Shown here: positions 9,701 to 17,720 of the stretch, piece after piece | Numbering within the stretch: position 1 is the first letter of the stretch | Layout of the letters: each line of letters starts with the position of its first letter | NCBI GenBank assembly: GCA_039806955.1 | Contig: JBDHQI010000015.1 | Coordinates: 1-64,000 of the forward strand | Reading direction: 5' to 3' | Source: JADLHS01 sp039806955 | GTDB lineage: Bacteria; Verrucomicrobiota; Verrucomicrobiia; Limisphaerales; JADLHS01 | Length of the DNA: 64,000 nt | The notes under the pieces: model-generated | Seen by the model: only the letters and a program-made list of their open reading frames with translations | The model's database searches: none | What the model was told of the DNA's origin: nothing | Translations under genes and position numbers: made by a program

Positions 9701-9836
9701 GCCGTGGGTGGGTAACGCGCCCCCGGCGACCTACGAAGTGGACGGCCGCCAATTCATCGTGATTCCCGCCACCGGCAGCAAACTGGAATCGCAACGCGGC
9801 GACGCCTACGTGGCGTTTGCGCTGCCGAAGCGATGA
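6798..9836 (+). CDS. secreted fusion: TIM-barrel domain + PQQ beta-propeller dehydrogenase + cytochrome c
   Basis: A 1012-residue periplasmic or secreted protein. Domains in order: signal peptide (1-20, MKCFRIIAVSLLLPLLVAAA); a sugar-phosphate-isomerase-like barrel (about 25-285) with VGLYNHGAWF, LVYNLHHGH, LALNLNGMF and GILNHTDEDAESRL; then a quinoprotein beta-propeller from about 350 with W-motif repeats (VALNAATGQELWRF, ALNPQTGRPLG, VVTGKLLWTFH, ALDARTGRRLWHF). A class I cytochrome c domain is inserted between propeller blades (haem CAQCH at 794-798, distal Met likely in KFAMPAIPE), and last blades follow (LDLNTGKLVWKVPLG, FDKDTGAELWSAAL, ending IPATGSKLESQRGDAYVAFAL). The propeller and cytochrome resemble membrane or soluble glucose/alcohol quinoprotein dehydrogenases, so electrons would pass from PQQ to haem. 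The substrate is unknown; a sugar or polyol is plausible given the barrel. Confidence 0.85.
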   Translation: MKCFRIIAVSLLLPLLVAAAEPDRLFDRTNLVAWCIVPFDARKRGPEERAAMLERLGFKLFAYDYRAKHIPTFEAEIEALQRHHVRLLAWWFPTELNAEARQILALLQHHQQRDVQLWVTGGGEPTKTPAEWQQRVTAEADRLQPIAAAAGDIGCVVGLYNHGAWFGEPENQIAIIENLRARGITNVGLVYNLHHGHAQLPRFAGLLARMKPYLLALNLNGMFRDGLTTGRQIVPLGQGDLDAELLGIIRDSGWQGPIGILNHTDEDAESRLQDNLDGLDWLLRQTPGHPVGNKLQPRTWRDPAALQPSTHSSRYWQIEDPREREKLPVYQTIPAAPPGELTPANGLPQRAVYRTWQRSHGDNGGTRFSALDQINRSNVTNLQVAWTYHSGDGSNYIQCNPIIAEGVMFGPTAGKHIVALNAATGQELWRFKPDGAGKPAFRGLIYWPGRKDAAARVIFPAGKYLYALNPQTGRPLGSFGINGRTELPGNAQGDFGAATAGPTIFENILVIPGFEKDVWGFDVVTGKLLWTFHTVPQPGEFGYDTWDRPEPYGANCWSGMAMDEARGIAYVTTGGPKPNFIGVGHRGDNLFANCVIALDARTGRRLWHFQEIRHDLWDLDVPAPPTLGTIARDGRRVDVVAVVTKIGNTLLLDRVTGKPIFPFRLRRAPTSDLPGEVTAPYQPDLELPEPFSPQEFTAADLTTRTEEAAEFARTQFQSATTGWFRPGSDGRANLYFNIDGGAEWSGACLDPDTGRLYVSANHIGWLITIFRDDDPPDNPRAPKTRGQSIYEATCAQCHGLNRLGIGTAPALRGLRHRMDDAAVTRQIRNGKFAMPAIPESQLSATDLQALLDYLLLRDRPLPPATPTERPVYSFSGYPRFLDPEGYPANKPPWGTLNCLDLNTGKLVWKVPLGEHPELTQQGVPRTGTENYGGAIVTAGGLVFCAGTRDKRIRAFDKDTGAELWSAALPWVGNAPPATYEVDGRQFIVIPATGSKLESQRGDAYVAFALPKR

Positions 9837-9921
9837 TGGCGAGTGGCGCCCCGGATTGGGAGTTCGCCGTTCCGCAACGCGGATTGAATCCACAACCCGG
9901 GATTGGTAGCCTCGCGCGAAC

Positions 9922-10854
9922 GTGAGAACCCAACTGCTTTCACTCACCTCCGCCCTTGTGCTGACGCTGGCCGGTGCCGGGTGCAAACCCAGTCACAATT
10001 CCAACTCCGTCTCGGGCACGATTGAGGTGGACGAAACCCGCGTGGCCTCGCGCTATGGCGGGCGTGTGGAGCAGATCTTCGCCGCGGAGGGCGATGTGCT
10101 GACCAATGGCCAGCTGGTAGTCGCGATGTCCGCAGCCGAACTCGAACCGCAACGCGAGCAACTGGCGGCGCAACTCGCCGAAGCCGTTGCCGGGCCGCGC
10201 CCGCAGGAAATCGCCGCCGCCAAAGCCGAATGGGAGGCCCAGACCGCCCAGGAAACTCTCGCCAGCGCCGAACGTCAACGCGCCCTCGACCTGTTCGCCG
10301 CCAAAACCATTTCGGTCACCGAACGCGACCGGGCCGTGACGGCTGCTCAGTCCGCACAACAGAACGTCGCCGCCGCCAAGGCGCGCTACGACCTGTTGCT
10401 CGCCGGCACCCGCCCCGAGCGCATTGCGCTGCTCCGCGCCCAGCTCGGCGAACTCGACACGCGCCGGGCCGAACTGAAGATTGCCGCCCCGGCGAATTGC
10501 GTGCTCGAAGTGTTGAGCGTGAAGGTCGGCGACGTGCTGGCGCCGAACCAATCGGTGGCCACGCTGTTGCTGACCAATCATCTCTGGGTGCGCGTGTTCG
10601 TGCCGGAGCCCTGGCTGGGTCACATCAAGCTGGGCGAGAGCGTGAGCGTCCGCGTGGACGCGTTCCCCGGGAAGGATTTTCCCGGCGTGGTGGAGCAGGT
10701 GGCCCGTGAAGCCGAGTTCACGCCGCGCAATGTGCAGACCGTGGGCGAACGCGTGAAACAAGTATTCGGCGTGAAGGTGAAATTGGATCCCGCGGAAGGC
10801 CAGCTCCGCGCCGGCATGGCCGCGGATGTGGTTTTCCCGAACGTGCCCAAATGA
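9922..10854 (+). CDS. HlyD/RND-type membrane fusion protein (efflux periplasmic adaptor)
   Basis: A 310-residue periplasmic adaptor of an ABC exporter. The N-terminus is an export signal ending in LAGAGC (C21), compatible with lipoprotein processing although the lipobox is imperfect. It is followed by the first half of a barrel-sandwich domain (SGTIEVDETRVASRYGGRVEQ), an alanine/glutamine-rich coiled-coil hairpin (about 70-180, e.g. LEPQREQLAAQLAEAVAG), the second half (LKIAAPANCVLEVLSVKVGDVL) and the beta-barrel (LWVRVFVPEPWLGHIKLGE). It most resembles YbhG-like adaptors. GTG at 9922 is the start: it precedes the signal directly and no ATG is nearby. The ABC ATPase and permease genes follow, so the three form one export system. 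Confidence 0.88.
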   Translation: MRTQLLSLTSALVLTLAGAGCKPSHNSNSVSGTIEVDETRVASRYGGRVEQIFAAEGDVLTNGQLVVAMSAAELEPQREQLAAQLAEAVAGPRPQEIAAAKAEWEAQTAQETLASAERQRALDLFAAKTISVTERDRAVTAAQSAQQNVAAAKARYDLLLAGTRPERIALLRAQLGELDTRRAELKIAAPANCVLEVLSVKVGDVLAPNQSVATLLLTNHLWVRVFVPEPWLGHIKLGESVSVRVDAFPGKDFPGVVEQVAREAEFTPRNVQTVGERVKQVFGVKVKLDPAEGQLRAGMAADVVFPNVPK

Positions 10855-11025
10855 TTTCAACCGCGGATGAACACAGTTGGACGTGGCTCCGAGGAGATGG
10901 CGTCCTACAAAGCCAGACGCGTCCGTTCGGGGCGAGCGGAGATTTGTTGGCTGCCTCCCAAGGCATCGTGCTGGCGCGCGAAGCCCCGGGCTGGGTGCGC
11001 GCCGCGTTTACAGCCACTTCCTGAC

Positions 11026-11979
11026 ATGCCCGCCGAACCCATGATCTCCTGCGACGCGTTGACCAAACGCTTCGGCCATTTCACCGCCGTGGATCATGTG
11101 TCGTTCTCGGTGGCGAAGGGATCGATCTTCGGTTTCCTCGGGCCGAACGGCTCGGGCAAATCCACGGTCATTCGCATGTTGTGCGGCCTGCTCGAACCGA
11201 GCGAAGGGCAGGCGAGCATCGCGGGGTTCGACGTGGCGCGGCAGACGGAGGAGATCAAACATCTCATCGGCTATATGTCGCAGAAATTTTCGCTCTACGA
11301 CGAGTTGACGGTGCATGAGAACCTGAATTTCTACGGGCGACTCTATGGTCTGAACGGTTCGGCGCTCAAGCGGCGTTACGATGAACTCATCGCGCTGACG
11401 CATCTCGAACCGTACTTGAATCGCCGCGCCGGATTGCTCTCCGGCGGCTGGCGGCAACGGTTGGCAATGGCGTGCGCGTTGGTCCACCAACCCACGGTGT
11501 TGTTTCTCGATGAACCGACGGCGGGCATTGATCCCGTGGCGCGCCGCGAGTTGTGGGATTTGCTGTTCGAGTTTTCGAGTCAGGGAATGACGCTGTTTGT
11601 CACCACCCATTACATGGACGAGGCGGAGCGCTGCTCGCACGTCGGCTACATCCACCTGTCCAAACTAGTCGTGTGCGGGGAGCCGGATGTCCTGAAGCAA
11701 CTGCCCGTGGTGAACCCGCCGGGGACCCGGCGCATTGACGTGGCGTGCGACCATGTGACGACCGGGTTGCAGGCGGTGCGGCATCTGCCCGGCGTGCGCA
11801 CCGCGACGGTGTTCGGTCAATCCATGCACCTTCTCGTGGACGAAGACCTGTCTGCGGAATTCCTCCGTGGCGAACTGGCGAAACATCGGATTCTGAACGC
11901 CGATATTCGCCCGATTGCGCCGTCGCTGGAGGATGTGTTTGTGGCGTTGACCAACACCCGAAATGGAGACAAGCCATGA
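11026..11979 (+). CDS. ABC transporter ATP-binding protein (ABC-2 / YbhF type)
   Basis: A 317-residue nucleotide-binding subunit. Walker A is GPNGSGKST (39-47), the signature is LSGGWRQRLAM with a Trp in place of the usual Gln/Met, Walker B is TVLFLDEPTAG, and the H-loop is LFVTTHYMDEAE. A C-terminal extension after about residue 230 (PPGTRRIDVACDHV to LEDVFVALT) is typical of drug and multidrug exporters. The open frame reaches back to 10867, but homology starts at MISCDALTKRFG (11041) or MPAEPM (11026), so the start is set at 11026. The stop overlaps the small ORF at 11976 by four bases (ATGA), implying translational coupling. Confidence 0.93.
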   Translation: MPAEPMISCDALTKRFGHFTAVDHVSFSVAKGSIFGFLGPNGSGKSTVIRMLCGLLEPSEGQASIAGFDVARQTEEIKHLIGYMSQKFSLYDELTVHENLNFYGRLYGLNGSALKRRYDELIALTHLEPYLNRRAGLLSGGWRQRLAMACALVHQPTVLFLDEPTAGIDPVARRELWDLLFEFSSQGMTLFVTTHYMDEAERCSHVGYIHLSKLVVCGEPDVLKQLPVVNPPGTRRIDVACDHVTTGLQAVRHLPGVRTATVFGQSMHLLVDEDLSAEFLRGELAKHRILNADIRPIAPSLEDVFVALTNTRNGDKP

Positions 11980-12101
11980 ACTCGACCAAGTCAACGCGCG
12001 GTTGGTTCGCTAAACTTCTCTATCCAGATCTGGCTCTTTACGGGTCGGCGTGGAGGATTATGATCAAGATGAAGATGACGATCAGGAGGAAAGCACCATG
12101 A
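11976..12101 (+). CDS. 41-codon ORF coupled on both sides (ATGA overlaps)
   Basis: A 41-residue open frame between the ATPase and permease genes (MNSTKSTRGWFAKLLYPDLA, ending IKMKMTIRRKAP). Its ATG overlaps the ATPase stop in an ATGA arrangement and its stop overlaps the permease ATG in a second ATGA. Such double coupling is unusual for a chance frame, but the stretch has low-complexity GAT/GAA-rich sequence, so coding is not proven. It has no recognisable domain, and its basic, amphipathic C-terminus is the only notable trait. It may simply carry ribosomes across the gap, keeping the permease coupled to the ATPase. Confidence 0.45.
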   Translation: MNSTKSTRGWFAKLLYPDLALYGSAWRIMIKMKMTIRRKAP

Positions 12102-13219
12102 AAACTCCGTTCTGCGGTTTCACGGCCATACTTTACAAGGAATTTCTGGTGGTGATGCGGGATCCCCTCACGTTGTTCTTCATGATGTTCCCGCCGTTGA
12201 TCGAGATGATTGCCTTCGGCTTCGCGCTCGACACGGACGTGAAGAACATGCGGACCATTGTGTATGACGAGGACCGCACCGCGGAGAGCCGGGCGTTGGT
12301 GAAGCAATTCGAGAACACTGGCACGTTCAAGGTGGTGGGCGATGCGCAGAGCGTCACCGAGCTGGCGGAACTCATCCGGCGCGGCCGGGCGTACGTGGGC
12401 ATCCAGATCCCGCCGGGCTTTACGCGCGACCTGCACGCGGGCCGGAGCGCCCGGCTGCAGGTGTTGATTGATGGCTCAAACTCCACCATCGCCTCGTCCG
12501 CGTTGAACACGTCCTTGAATGTCGGCTTCCTCAACAGCCTCAAGGCGCTGGCCGCGCGCTTTGGCGTGCGCGATCTGCCCGTCGAGGTCCGGCCGCAAAT
12601 CCTCTACAACCCCGAGATGCACAGCCCGAACTTTTTCCTGCCGGGCGTCATCGGCATCGTGCTACAAATTGCCACGACCTTCACCACGGCCATGTCGCTG
12701 GTGCGCGAACGTGAACGCGGCACGCTGGAACAACTCATGGTCAGTCCGCTCTCGCGCTGGGGTTTGATGCTGGGCAAACTGGTGCCCTATCTGGTCATCG
12801 GCATGGTGATGAGCGGGTTTCTGTTCACGTTGATGCGCTGGATTTTTCACGTGCCGATCGCTGGCGACGCGAGCTCGCTGATGCTGGGCACGTTTTGCTA
12901 CGTCTTCGCGCTGTTGAGCCTGGGACTGCTCATCTCGACGCGCGCCCAGAATCAAATGCAGGCGTTGCAGTTGAGCATGGTGTTCATCCTGCCAAGCGTG
13001 TTTTTCTCGGGTTTCATTTTCCCGCGCGAGACGATGCCCCAGATCTTTTATGCCATCAGCACCGTGATTCCCGCCACGTACTATATTGAACTGGAGCGCG
13101 CCCTGATTTTACGGGGCGCGAGCCTCGGGGAATTCTGGTTCAATGTCGTCGTCCTGGCCGGGATAGGGATGGCGTTGTTCGGGATGTGCGTGTTAAGATT
13201 CCGGCAAAAGATGGCGTGA
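12098..13219 (+). CDS. ABC-2 type transporter permease (YbhS/YbhR-like)
   Basis: A 373-residue inner-membrane permease of the ABC-2 family. One N-terminal membrane segment (about 24-45, LTLFFMMFPPLIEMIAFGF) is followed by a long periplasmic domain (about 46-170) and five C-terminal segments, including VREREYGTL-like SLVRERERGTLEQLMVSPLS, the intracellular coupling helix diagnostic of the family, and LLISTRAQNQMQALQLSMVF. The ATG at 12098 has a strong ribosome site (AGGAGGAAAGCACC). An upstream in-frame start at 12050 would add an acidic 16-residue peptide and is disfavoured. With one ATPase and one permease gene the exporter is probably a homodimer. The cargo is unknown. Confidence 0.9.
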   Translation: MKTPFCGFTAILYKEFLVVMRDPLTLFFMMFPPLIEMIAFGFALDTDVKNMRTIVYDEDRTAESRALVKQFENTGTFKVVGDAQSVTELAELIRRGRAYVGIQIPPGFTRDLHAGRSARLQVLIDGSNSTIASSALNTSLNVGFLNSLKALAARFGVRDLPVEVRPQILYNPEMHSPNFFLPGVIGIVLQIATTFTTAMSLVRERERGTLEQLMVSPLSRWGLMLGKLVPYLVIGMVMSGFLFTLMRWIFHVPIAGDASSLMLGTFCYVFALLSLGLLISTRAQNQMQALQLSMVFILPSVFFSGFIFPRETMPQIFYAISTVIPATYYIELERALILRGASLGEFWFNVVVLAGIGMALFGMCVLRFRQKMA

Positions 13220-13623
13220 TGAGCGAACCGATCCCCAACCTCAAGACCGTGCTTGGGCGCGGGCTGCGGCGGCGTTGCCCGCAATGCGGCGAAGGCGCCA
13301 TTTATCGCACGTTTTTGCACATGCACGACCATTGCCCCGTTTGCGGATTGAAATTCATGCAGGATCAGGGCGACATGTGGGTTTACATCATCATCGTGGA
13401 TCGCGCGCTGTTCATCCTGCCGCTGATTGCCATGCTGTATTTCAGGCTCTACAATCCCTACACCGTCTGGTTTGTGCTCTTCATCGTGTTCCTCGTCGGC
13501 GGGCTGTTCTACACCGTGCCGCACCGTAACGCCATCTGCCTCGGGCTTGACCATTGGGCGCACCGCAAATGGGGTAATAAAAATTCTGCGCTGCCGCCAG
13601 ACGATTCATCCGTGGCGTCATGA
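13219..13623 (+). CDS. DUF983 zinc-ribbon membrane protein
   Basis: A 134-residue DUF983 protein. The N-terminal zinc ribbon has two CxxC pairs (CPQC at 20-23, CPVC at 39-42), followed by the conserved segment GDMWVYIIIVDRALFILP and two transmembrane helices (about 58-78 and 85-105), then the short tail PHRNAICLGLDHWAHRKWG. Function is not established; in alphaproteobacteria the family often sits near cytochrome oxidase genes. The ATG overlaps the permease stop by one base (TGATG) and its own stop overlaps the next start by four (ATGA), so it lies inside a translationally coupled run. A start at 13186 is inside the permease and is rejected. Confidence 0.88.
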   Translation: MSEPIPNLKTVLGRGLRRRCPQCGEGAIYRTFLHMHDHCPVCGLKFMQDQGDMWVYIIIVDRALFILPLIAMLYFRLYNPYTVWFVLFIVFLVGGLFYTVPHRNAICLGLDHWAHRKWGNKNSALPPDDSSVAS

Positions 13624-14858
13624 CCGCAAACCCGCCGCTACCGGCCGCGCCGCGCCTGCGCTTGCGCGTCACGGCGGCTGCGGAAAAGCGCATCCGCGCC
13701 GGGCATCCGTGGGTTTTTTCCGAGAGCCTTCGCGAGCAAAATCGTGAGGGCGCGGCGGGGGAACTGGCGGCGATCTTCGATCGGAATGACAAGTTTTTCG
13801 CAATCGGTTTTTATGATCCGCAATCACCGATTCGCGTCCGGATTCTGCACGTGGGCCAATCGCTGGCGATTGATGAAAAATTCTGGCGGGGTCGTTTGGT
13901 TGCCGCGTTGACGCGCCGCCGCGAATGGTTTGACGCGCAAACCACCGGGTACCGGTTGATCAACGGCGAGAGCGATGGCTGGCCGGGACTCGTGCTGGAT
14001 CGTTACGAGCAAACCTGCGTACTGAAAATTTATACGGCGGCGTGGTTTGAACATCTGACCGGAATCGTTCACTTGATTCGCGAGCATCTGCATCCCGAAT
14101 TGATCGTCCTGCGCTTGAGTCGAAAGCTGGGTGCGTCCGTTCCGCTCCGGACGGACGGCGAAGTTTTGTTTCAAGGCGCGCCGGCTCCGCCACGCGACGC
14201 GACCGTTATTTTTCAGGAACATGGATTGCGCTTGGAAGCGGACGTCCGGCGGGGACAAAAGACCGGCTTCTTTCTTGACCAACGCGAAAACCGGCAACAA
14301 GTCGAAGCGCTCGCGGCCCATCGCACGGTGTTGAATGCTTTCAGTTTCTCGGGCGGCTTTTCCCTCTACGCGGCCCGGGGCGGAGCCACATCCGTTACGG
14401 ACCTCGATCTCAGCGCACACGCTTTGGCCGCGGCCCGCCGCAATTTTGCGCTGAACCACAATCACCCGACGATTGCCGCGTGCCGGCACGAACAAATTCA
14501 GGCCGATGCGTTCCAGTGGCTGGCGCACAACCTGGATCGAAAATTCGATCTTGTGATCCTGGATCCGCCCTCGCTGGCCCGACGTGAAGCGGAACGTGCC
14601 GGGGCCATTCGAGCCTACGAAAAGTTGGCTGGTGCGGGCATCGCCCACTTGCGAAGGAACGGAATTTTGGTTGCGTGCTCTTGCTCCGGGCATGTGCCCC
14701 AGGAAGAGTTTTTCGGCGCAGTCCGGACGGCCGCCCGCCGTTCTGACCGCCGGCTGATCGAATGGCAAACGACGGGGCAGCCACCGGATCACCCGGCCAC
14801 TTTCAAAGAGGCGGCGTATTTGAAAGCGATTTATTTGCGCGAGCGCGACGGAAAATAA
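13620..14858 (+). CDS. rlmI: class I rRNA methyltransferase, RlmI/RlmK-like (PUA + SAM domain)
   Basis: A 412-residue cytosolic 23S rRNA (cytosine-C5) methyltransferase of the COG1092 family. The N-terminal PUA-like RNA-binding domain spans about 10-85 (KRIRAGHPWVFSES, GFYDPQSPIRVRIL). It is followed by the RlmI bridge YRLINGESDGWPGLVLDRYE, then the SAM domain with RGQKTGFFLDQRENR, motif I LNAFSFSGGFSLYAA, the acidic DLDLSAHAL, and motif IV LVILDPPSLAR; a cysteine pair sits in LVACSCSGHV. The exact target base (m5C1962 in E. coli for RlmI) is inferred from the family only. It overlaps DUF983 by four bases, so it is coupled to the upstream run although unrelated to export. Confidence 0.88.
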   Translation: MTANPPLPAAPRLRLRVTAAAEKRIRAGHPWVFSESLREQNREGAAGELAAIFDRNDKFFAIGFYDPQSPIRVRILHVGQSLAIDEKFWRGRLVAALTRRREWFDAQTTGYRLINGESDGWPGLVLDRYEQTCVLKIYTAAWFEHLTGIVHLIREHLHPELIVLRLSRKLGASVPLRTDGEVLFQGAPAPPRDATVIFQEHGLRLEADVRRGQKTGFFLDQRENRQQVEALAAHRTVLNAFSFSGGFSLYAARGGATSVTDLDLSAHALAAARRNFALNHNHPTIAACRHEQIQADAFQWLAHNLDRKFDLVILDPPSLARREAERAGAIRAYEKLAGAGIAHLRRNGILVACSCSGHVPQEEFFGAVRTAARRSDRRLIEWQTTGQPPDHPATFKEAAYLKAIYLRERDGK

Positions 14859-14939
14859 AGTCGTCGGTTGCGGTCCCGCTTTCGGCTTCCGTCGTGCCGC
14901 CAACGGGCATCCGGCTTTCGCTGCGTTGTCGAAGCCGAC

Positions 14940-16994
14940 TCAACGGCGCATTCGTCCGCCGCGTTGCAATCCGATCCCGGCAAACGGAATGGGCTCAAAC
15001 CCGGGAAGTTTTTTGAACACGCTCGCATCCCGGCGCAGTTGGAAATTCAATTGTTGGGCGTCCACAAAGCCCGGGTCCTGATTGGTGACGAGGTTGTCGC
15101 GAAGCTCCCAATTTCCGGTCTGCACTGCGCCGCAGTGGACGATGACGTTGTTGGTTGCATAATTGCGCCGCGGCGCCCCGGCGAACTCCAGCAGCCGCCG
15201 GACTTCGGGGTACCGATCGGTAAAGGGTGGTTGAGTGATGTCCACGTCGCGGCGCAATTTGGTCTGCCATAATTCGCCCTCCAGCCATTCCCGCCAATGC
15301 GCGTCCGGCCAGGGACTGCTGCCCAACGCCAGCGGACAATCAATAAACACGCAGTTGCGCACGATGTTGTCGTGGCCGCCATGTGAAAACACCGCGCCAA
15401 AACTACCGCCCGCCGCGCGATAGAACACATTGCCCAACACCGTTTGTCCGCCCGCTCCGTCGTCGAAGTAAACCGCGCAACTACCGTGTGTCCGCTCGCT
15501 GCCGATGTGATGCCAGAAATTGTAACGCAACACCGACCCGCGCTCGGAGGGATCGCGCCCCATGTAAAACGCGCCGCAGTCGTCCGTCTCCATGCCGGTG
15601 TGGTGGATTTCATTAAACTCAATCAAGTGATCATTGCCCGCCAAGCCAATGGCTTGATGCGGTCCATCGTGCAATAAATTATGAGCCAGTCGGACGCCGA
15701 CGCCGTTCAAATGCACGTGGTAAGCATGCGTGTGTTGCCGGCGTGAAACATTATAGATGTGATTGTTCACGGCCTCATGGCCGCATGACGTGAGCGATTT
15801 GCGGTCGCCGCCCCCAATCTTCAATCCCGACGTGCCGGTTTCAAAAATATCGCAGCCCTCCACCCGGTGGCGCGCTCCGCCGGCGACGACAATTCCCGCC
15901 ATGCCGGTATTGCGCACCCGACAATCAATGATGCGATTGTCCGCTCCGCCATTGATTTGCACCGCATCGCCAATACAAGTTTCGACCGTCAGTCCCTGCA
16001 AGCGGACATGGGTTGCGTTGCTGAGGGAAATGACCGGCTGACTCAACGTCGAGAGGACCACCCGCGCACCTTTTAACGTGGCCGGCGGCCAGAAGAACAA
16101 ACGGCTGGAGGCGCGATCAATGAAGTATTCGCCCGGTTGATCCAGTTCCTCCAACAGGTTCAACGCGAAAAACCGGCGCGGGCCGGGATTGCCGCCGCCG
16201 AGACCATAACCGTGATTGCGCGCCAGAGTGATGCGTTGTTCCGCCGGATTGATTTGGCCAATGCGGATCGTTTCGCTGGCCCAATCAAAACACCAGTAGC
16301 CCTGCAACCAGACGGCCGGCGTCTGCAGCCAGCGCGTTGGTCGATTGCCCTCGTAAATGAACGCACCCAATTGATCCGACGCATGGTTGCGCCACGGTGC
16401 CGGGCCGCTTTCGATCACTTCATGAAACTCGGCCCAGCCGGCGTTGGGCCAGCGCGCCAGCGTCATGCGCTGATCGTTGAAAAACAATTCCGGCACCAAC
16501 GCCGCACCACTGAATTGATCGGGAAACGCGCCGAGGTTGGCGATGCCCAGCTCATGCAACCCGGCAACCCGGACGTGCCGGCGCGCCCGGGCATCCAACC
16601 GCGCCAAATCCGCGGCGTTGGCGACAACCGCAAAATCCTTTGCTGCCAAACCGCGACCACCGATAAGCCGCACCTCGTCCTGACGAAACGCGCGATAGAG
16701 GATCGGGGAGTCCGTCGTGCCGCTGTCCTCGGCGGTCAAAGTGAAACTGGTGGCCAATGGATAATCTCCGCGATGAATCAAAACCGTGACGCCGCCGGCG
16801 GGCAATCCCCCCGTGGCTCGCCGCGCGCGGATTGCGTCCCGGGCACATCCCCAAGTGGCGAACGGCGCACGGCGCGTGCCGGGATTCGTGTCGCTACCGT
16901 TGACCGCCACATGAAATTCCATTGGCTTTGCGGCGGCCGCCGCCGGCGCGCTCAGCGTCGTGGCCAGCGCGAGCAGACAGAGTGTGCGTTTCAT
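14940..16994 (-). CDS. secreted right-handed parallel beta-helix protein
   Basis: A 684-residue exported protein with signal peptide (about 1-24, MKRTLCLLALATTLSAPAAA), then the typical start of the family: FHVAVNGSDTNPGTRRAPFATWGCARDAI. A beta-sandwich-like region (ALVPELFFNDQRMTLARWPNAGW) precedes the right-handed beta-helix with stacked coils (residues about 370-600, e.g. VRLQGLTVETCIGDAVQING, NRIIDCRVRNTGMAGIVV, HRVEGCDIFETGTSGLKI). The fold is that of pectate lyases, alginate epimerases and other polysaccharide-active enzymes, so a carbohydrate role is likely but unproven. The open frame extends to 17201, but the ATG at 16994 gives a clean signal peptide. It is convergent with rlmI upstream and divergent from the PTS gene. 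Confidence 0.82.
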   Translation of the reverse strand: MKRTLCLLALATTLSAPAAAAAKPMEFHVAVNGSDTNPGTRRAPFATWGCARDAIRARRATGGLPAGGVTVLIHRGDYPLATSFTLTAEDSGTTDSPILYRAFRQDEVRLIGGRGLAAKDFAVVANAADLARLDARARRHVRVAGLHELGIANLGAFPDQFSGAALVPELFFNDQRMTLARWPNAGWAEFHEVIESGPAPWRNHASDQLGAFIYEGNRPTRWLQTPAVWLQGYWCFDWASETIRIGQINPAEQRITLARNHGYGLGGGNPGPRRFFALNLLEELDQPGEYFIDRASSRLFFWPPATLKGARVVLSTLSQPVISLSNATHVRLQGLTVETCIGDAVQINGGADNRIIDCRVRNTGMAGIVVAGGARHRVEGCDIFETGTSGLKIGGGDRKSLTSCGHEAVNNHIYNVSRRQHTHAYHVHLNGVGVRLAHNLLHDGPHQAIGLAGNDHLIEFNEIHHTGMETDDCGAFYMGRDPSERGSVLRYNFWHHIGSERTHGSCAVYFDDGAGGQTVLGNVFYRAAGGSFGAVFSHGGHDNIVRNCVFIDCPLALGSSPWPDAHWREWLEGELWQTKLRRDVDITQPPFTDRYPEVRRLLEFAGAPRRNYATNNVIVHCGAVQTGNWELRDNLVTNQDPGFVDAQQLNFQLRRDASVFKKLPGFEPIPFAGIGLQRGGRMRR

Positions 16995-17228
16995 CAGACA
17001 CATAAAAGACCGGGGACTCGCGGTGACGCAATCTTTGGATTTGAGGCGCGGAGCAGCGGCCCGCCCGAAAGAATTGAAGCGCCGTTCCGGAAAACTGGGG
17101 CTGCGGGGTGGTTCTTGCGCGACGATTTTTTCACGGCGCATGAACGTCGTGGTGTTGCCAGCGTTGCTTTCAAAATAATTCAACCTTGAATTGTGGCGCA
17201 TCTTCGGGCGAAATGAAGTTACGGCGCT

Positions 17229-17693
17229 ATGGAATTAGCTGATATTTTGACCAAAGACCAAATCCTTACGGATTTGGAAGCGACCGACCGCTGGCAGGCC
17301 ATTGATGAACTGATCAGCACCCTGGTGGCGGCGGGGAAAATTCAACCCGAACATCGCGCCGCTGTTGCGGAAGCCGTCAAGAAACGCGAGCGCGCGATGA
17401 GTACGGGCATCGGTTTCGGCATCGGCATTCCGCACGCCTCCACCAATTTGATCCCCGAAGTCGTCGGCGCATTGGGCCGCTCCAGGCAGGGTGTCAATTT
17501 CGACGCGCTGGACAATCAACCGGTCACCCTCGTCATGCTGTTTCTGGTGCCGCAGGGTCAGTTTCAAAAACACCTGCACACGCTCGCCAACATCGCCAAG
17601 ATTCTCCATAAAGCCGAATTTCGTCAGACTCTGGAACATGCTCCGGACGCGGCGGCCATGCTGCAGGCGATCAAACATCAGGAAAAAAAATAA
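17229..17693 (+). CDS. PTS EIIA (PtsN-type, nitrogen-PTS/fructose family) protein
   Basis: A 154-residue EIIA domain of the fructose/mannitol/nitrogen class. The phospho-accepting histidine is in GIGFGIGIPHAST (H69); the family patterns LVAAGKI, RERAMSTG and ILHKAEFRQTL are present. In PtsN-type proteins this His is phosphorylated by the PEP-dependent NPr/EINtr cascade and the protein acts as a regulator rather than a transporter part. No sugar permease EIIB/EIIC is close by, supporting a regulatory role. It precedes argS by 27 bases and is probably co-transcribed with it, although a functional link is not obvious. Confidence 0.85.
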   Translation: MELADILTKDQILTDLEATDRWQAIDELISTLVAAGKIQPEHRAAVAEAVKKRERAMSTGIGFGIGIPHASTNLIPEVVGALGRSRQGVNFDALDNQPVTLVMLFLVPQGQFQKHLHTLANIAKILHKAEFRQTLEHAPDAAAMLQAIKHQEKK

Positions 17694-17720
17694 TCGTTTG
17701 TTCCACGGATTTTCCGCGCG

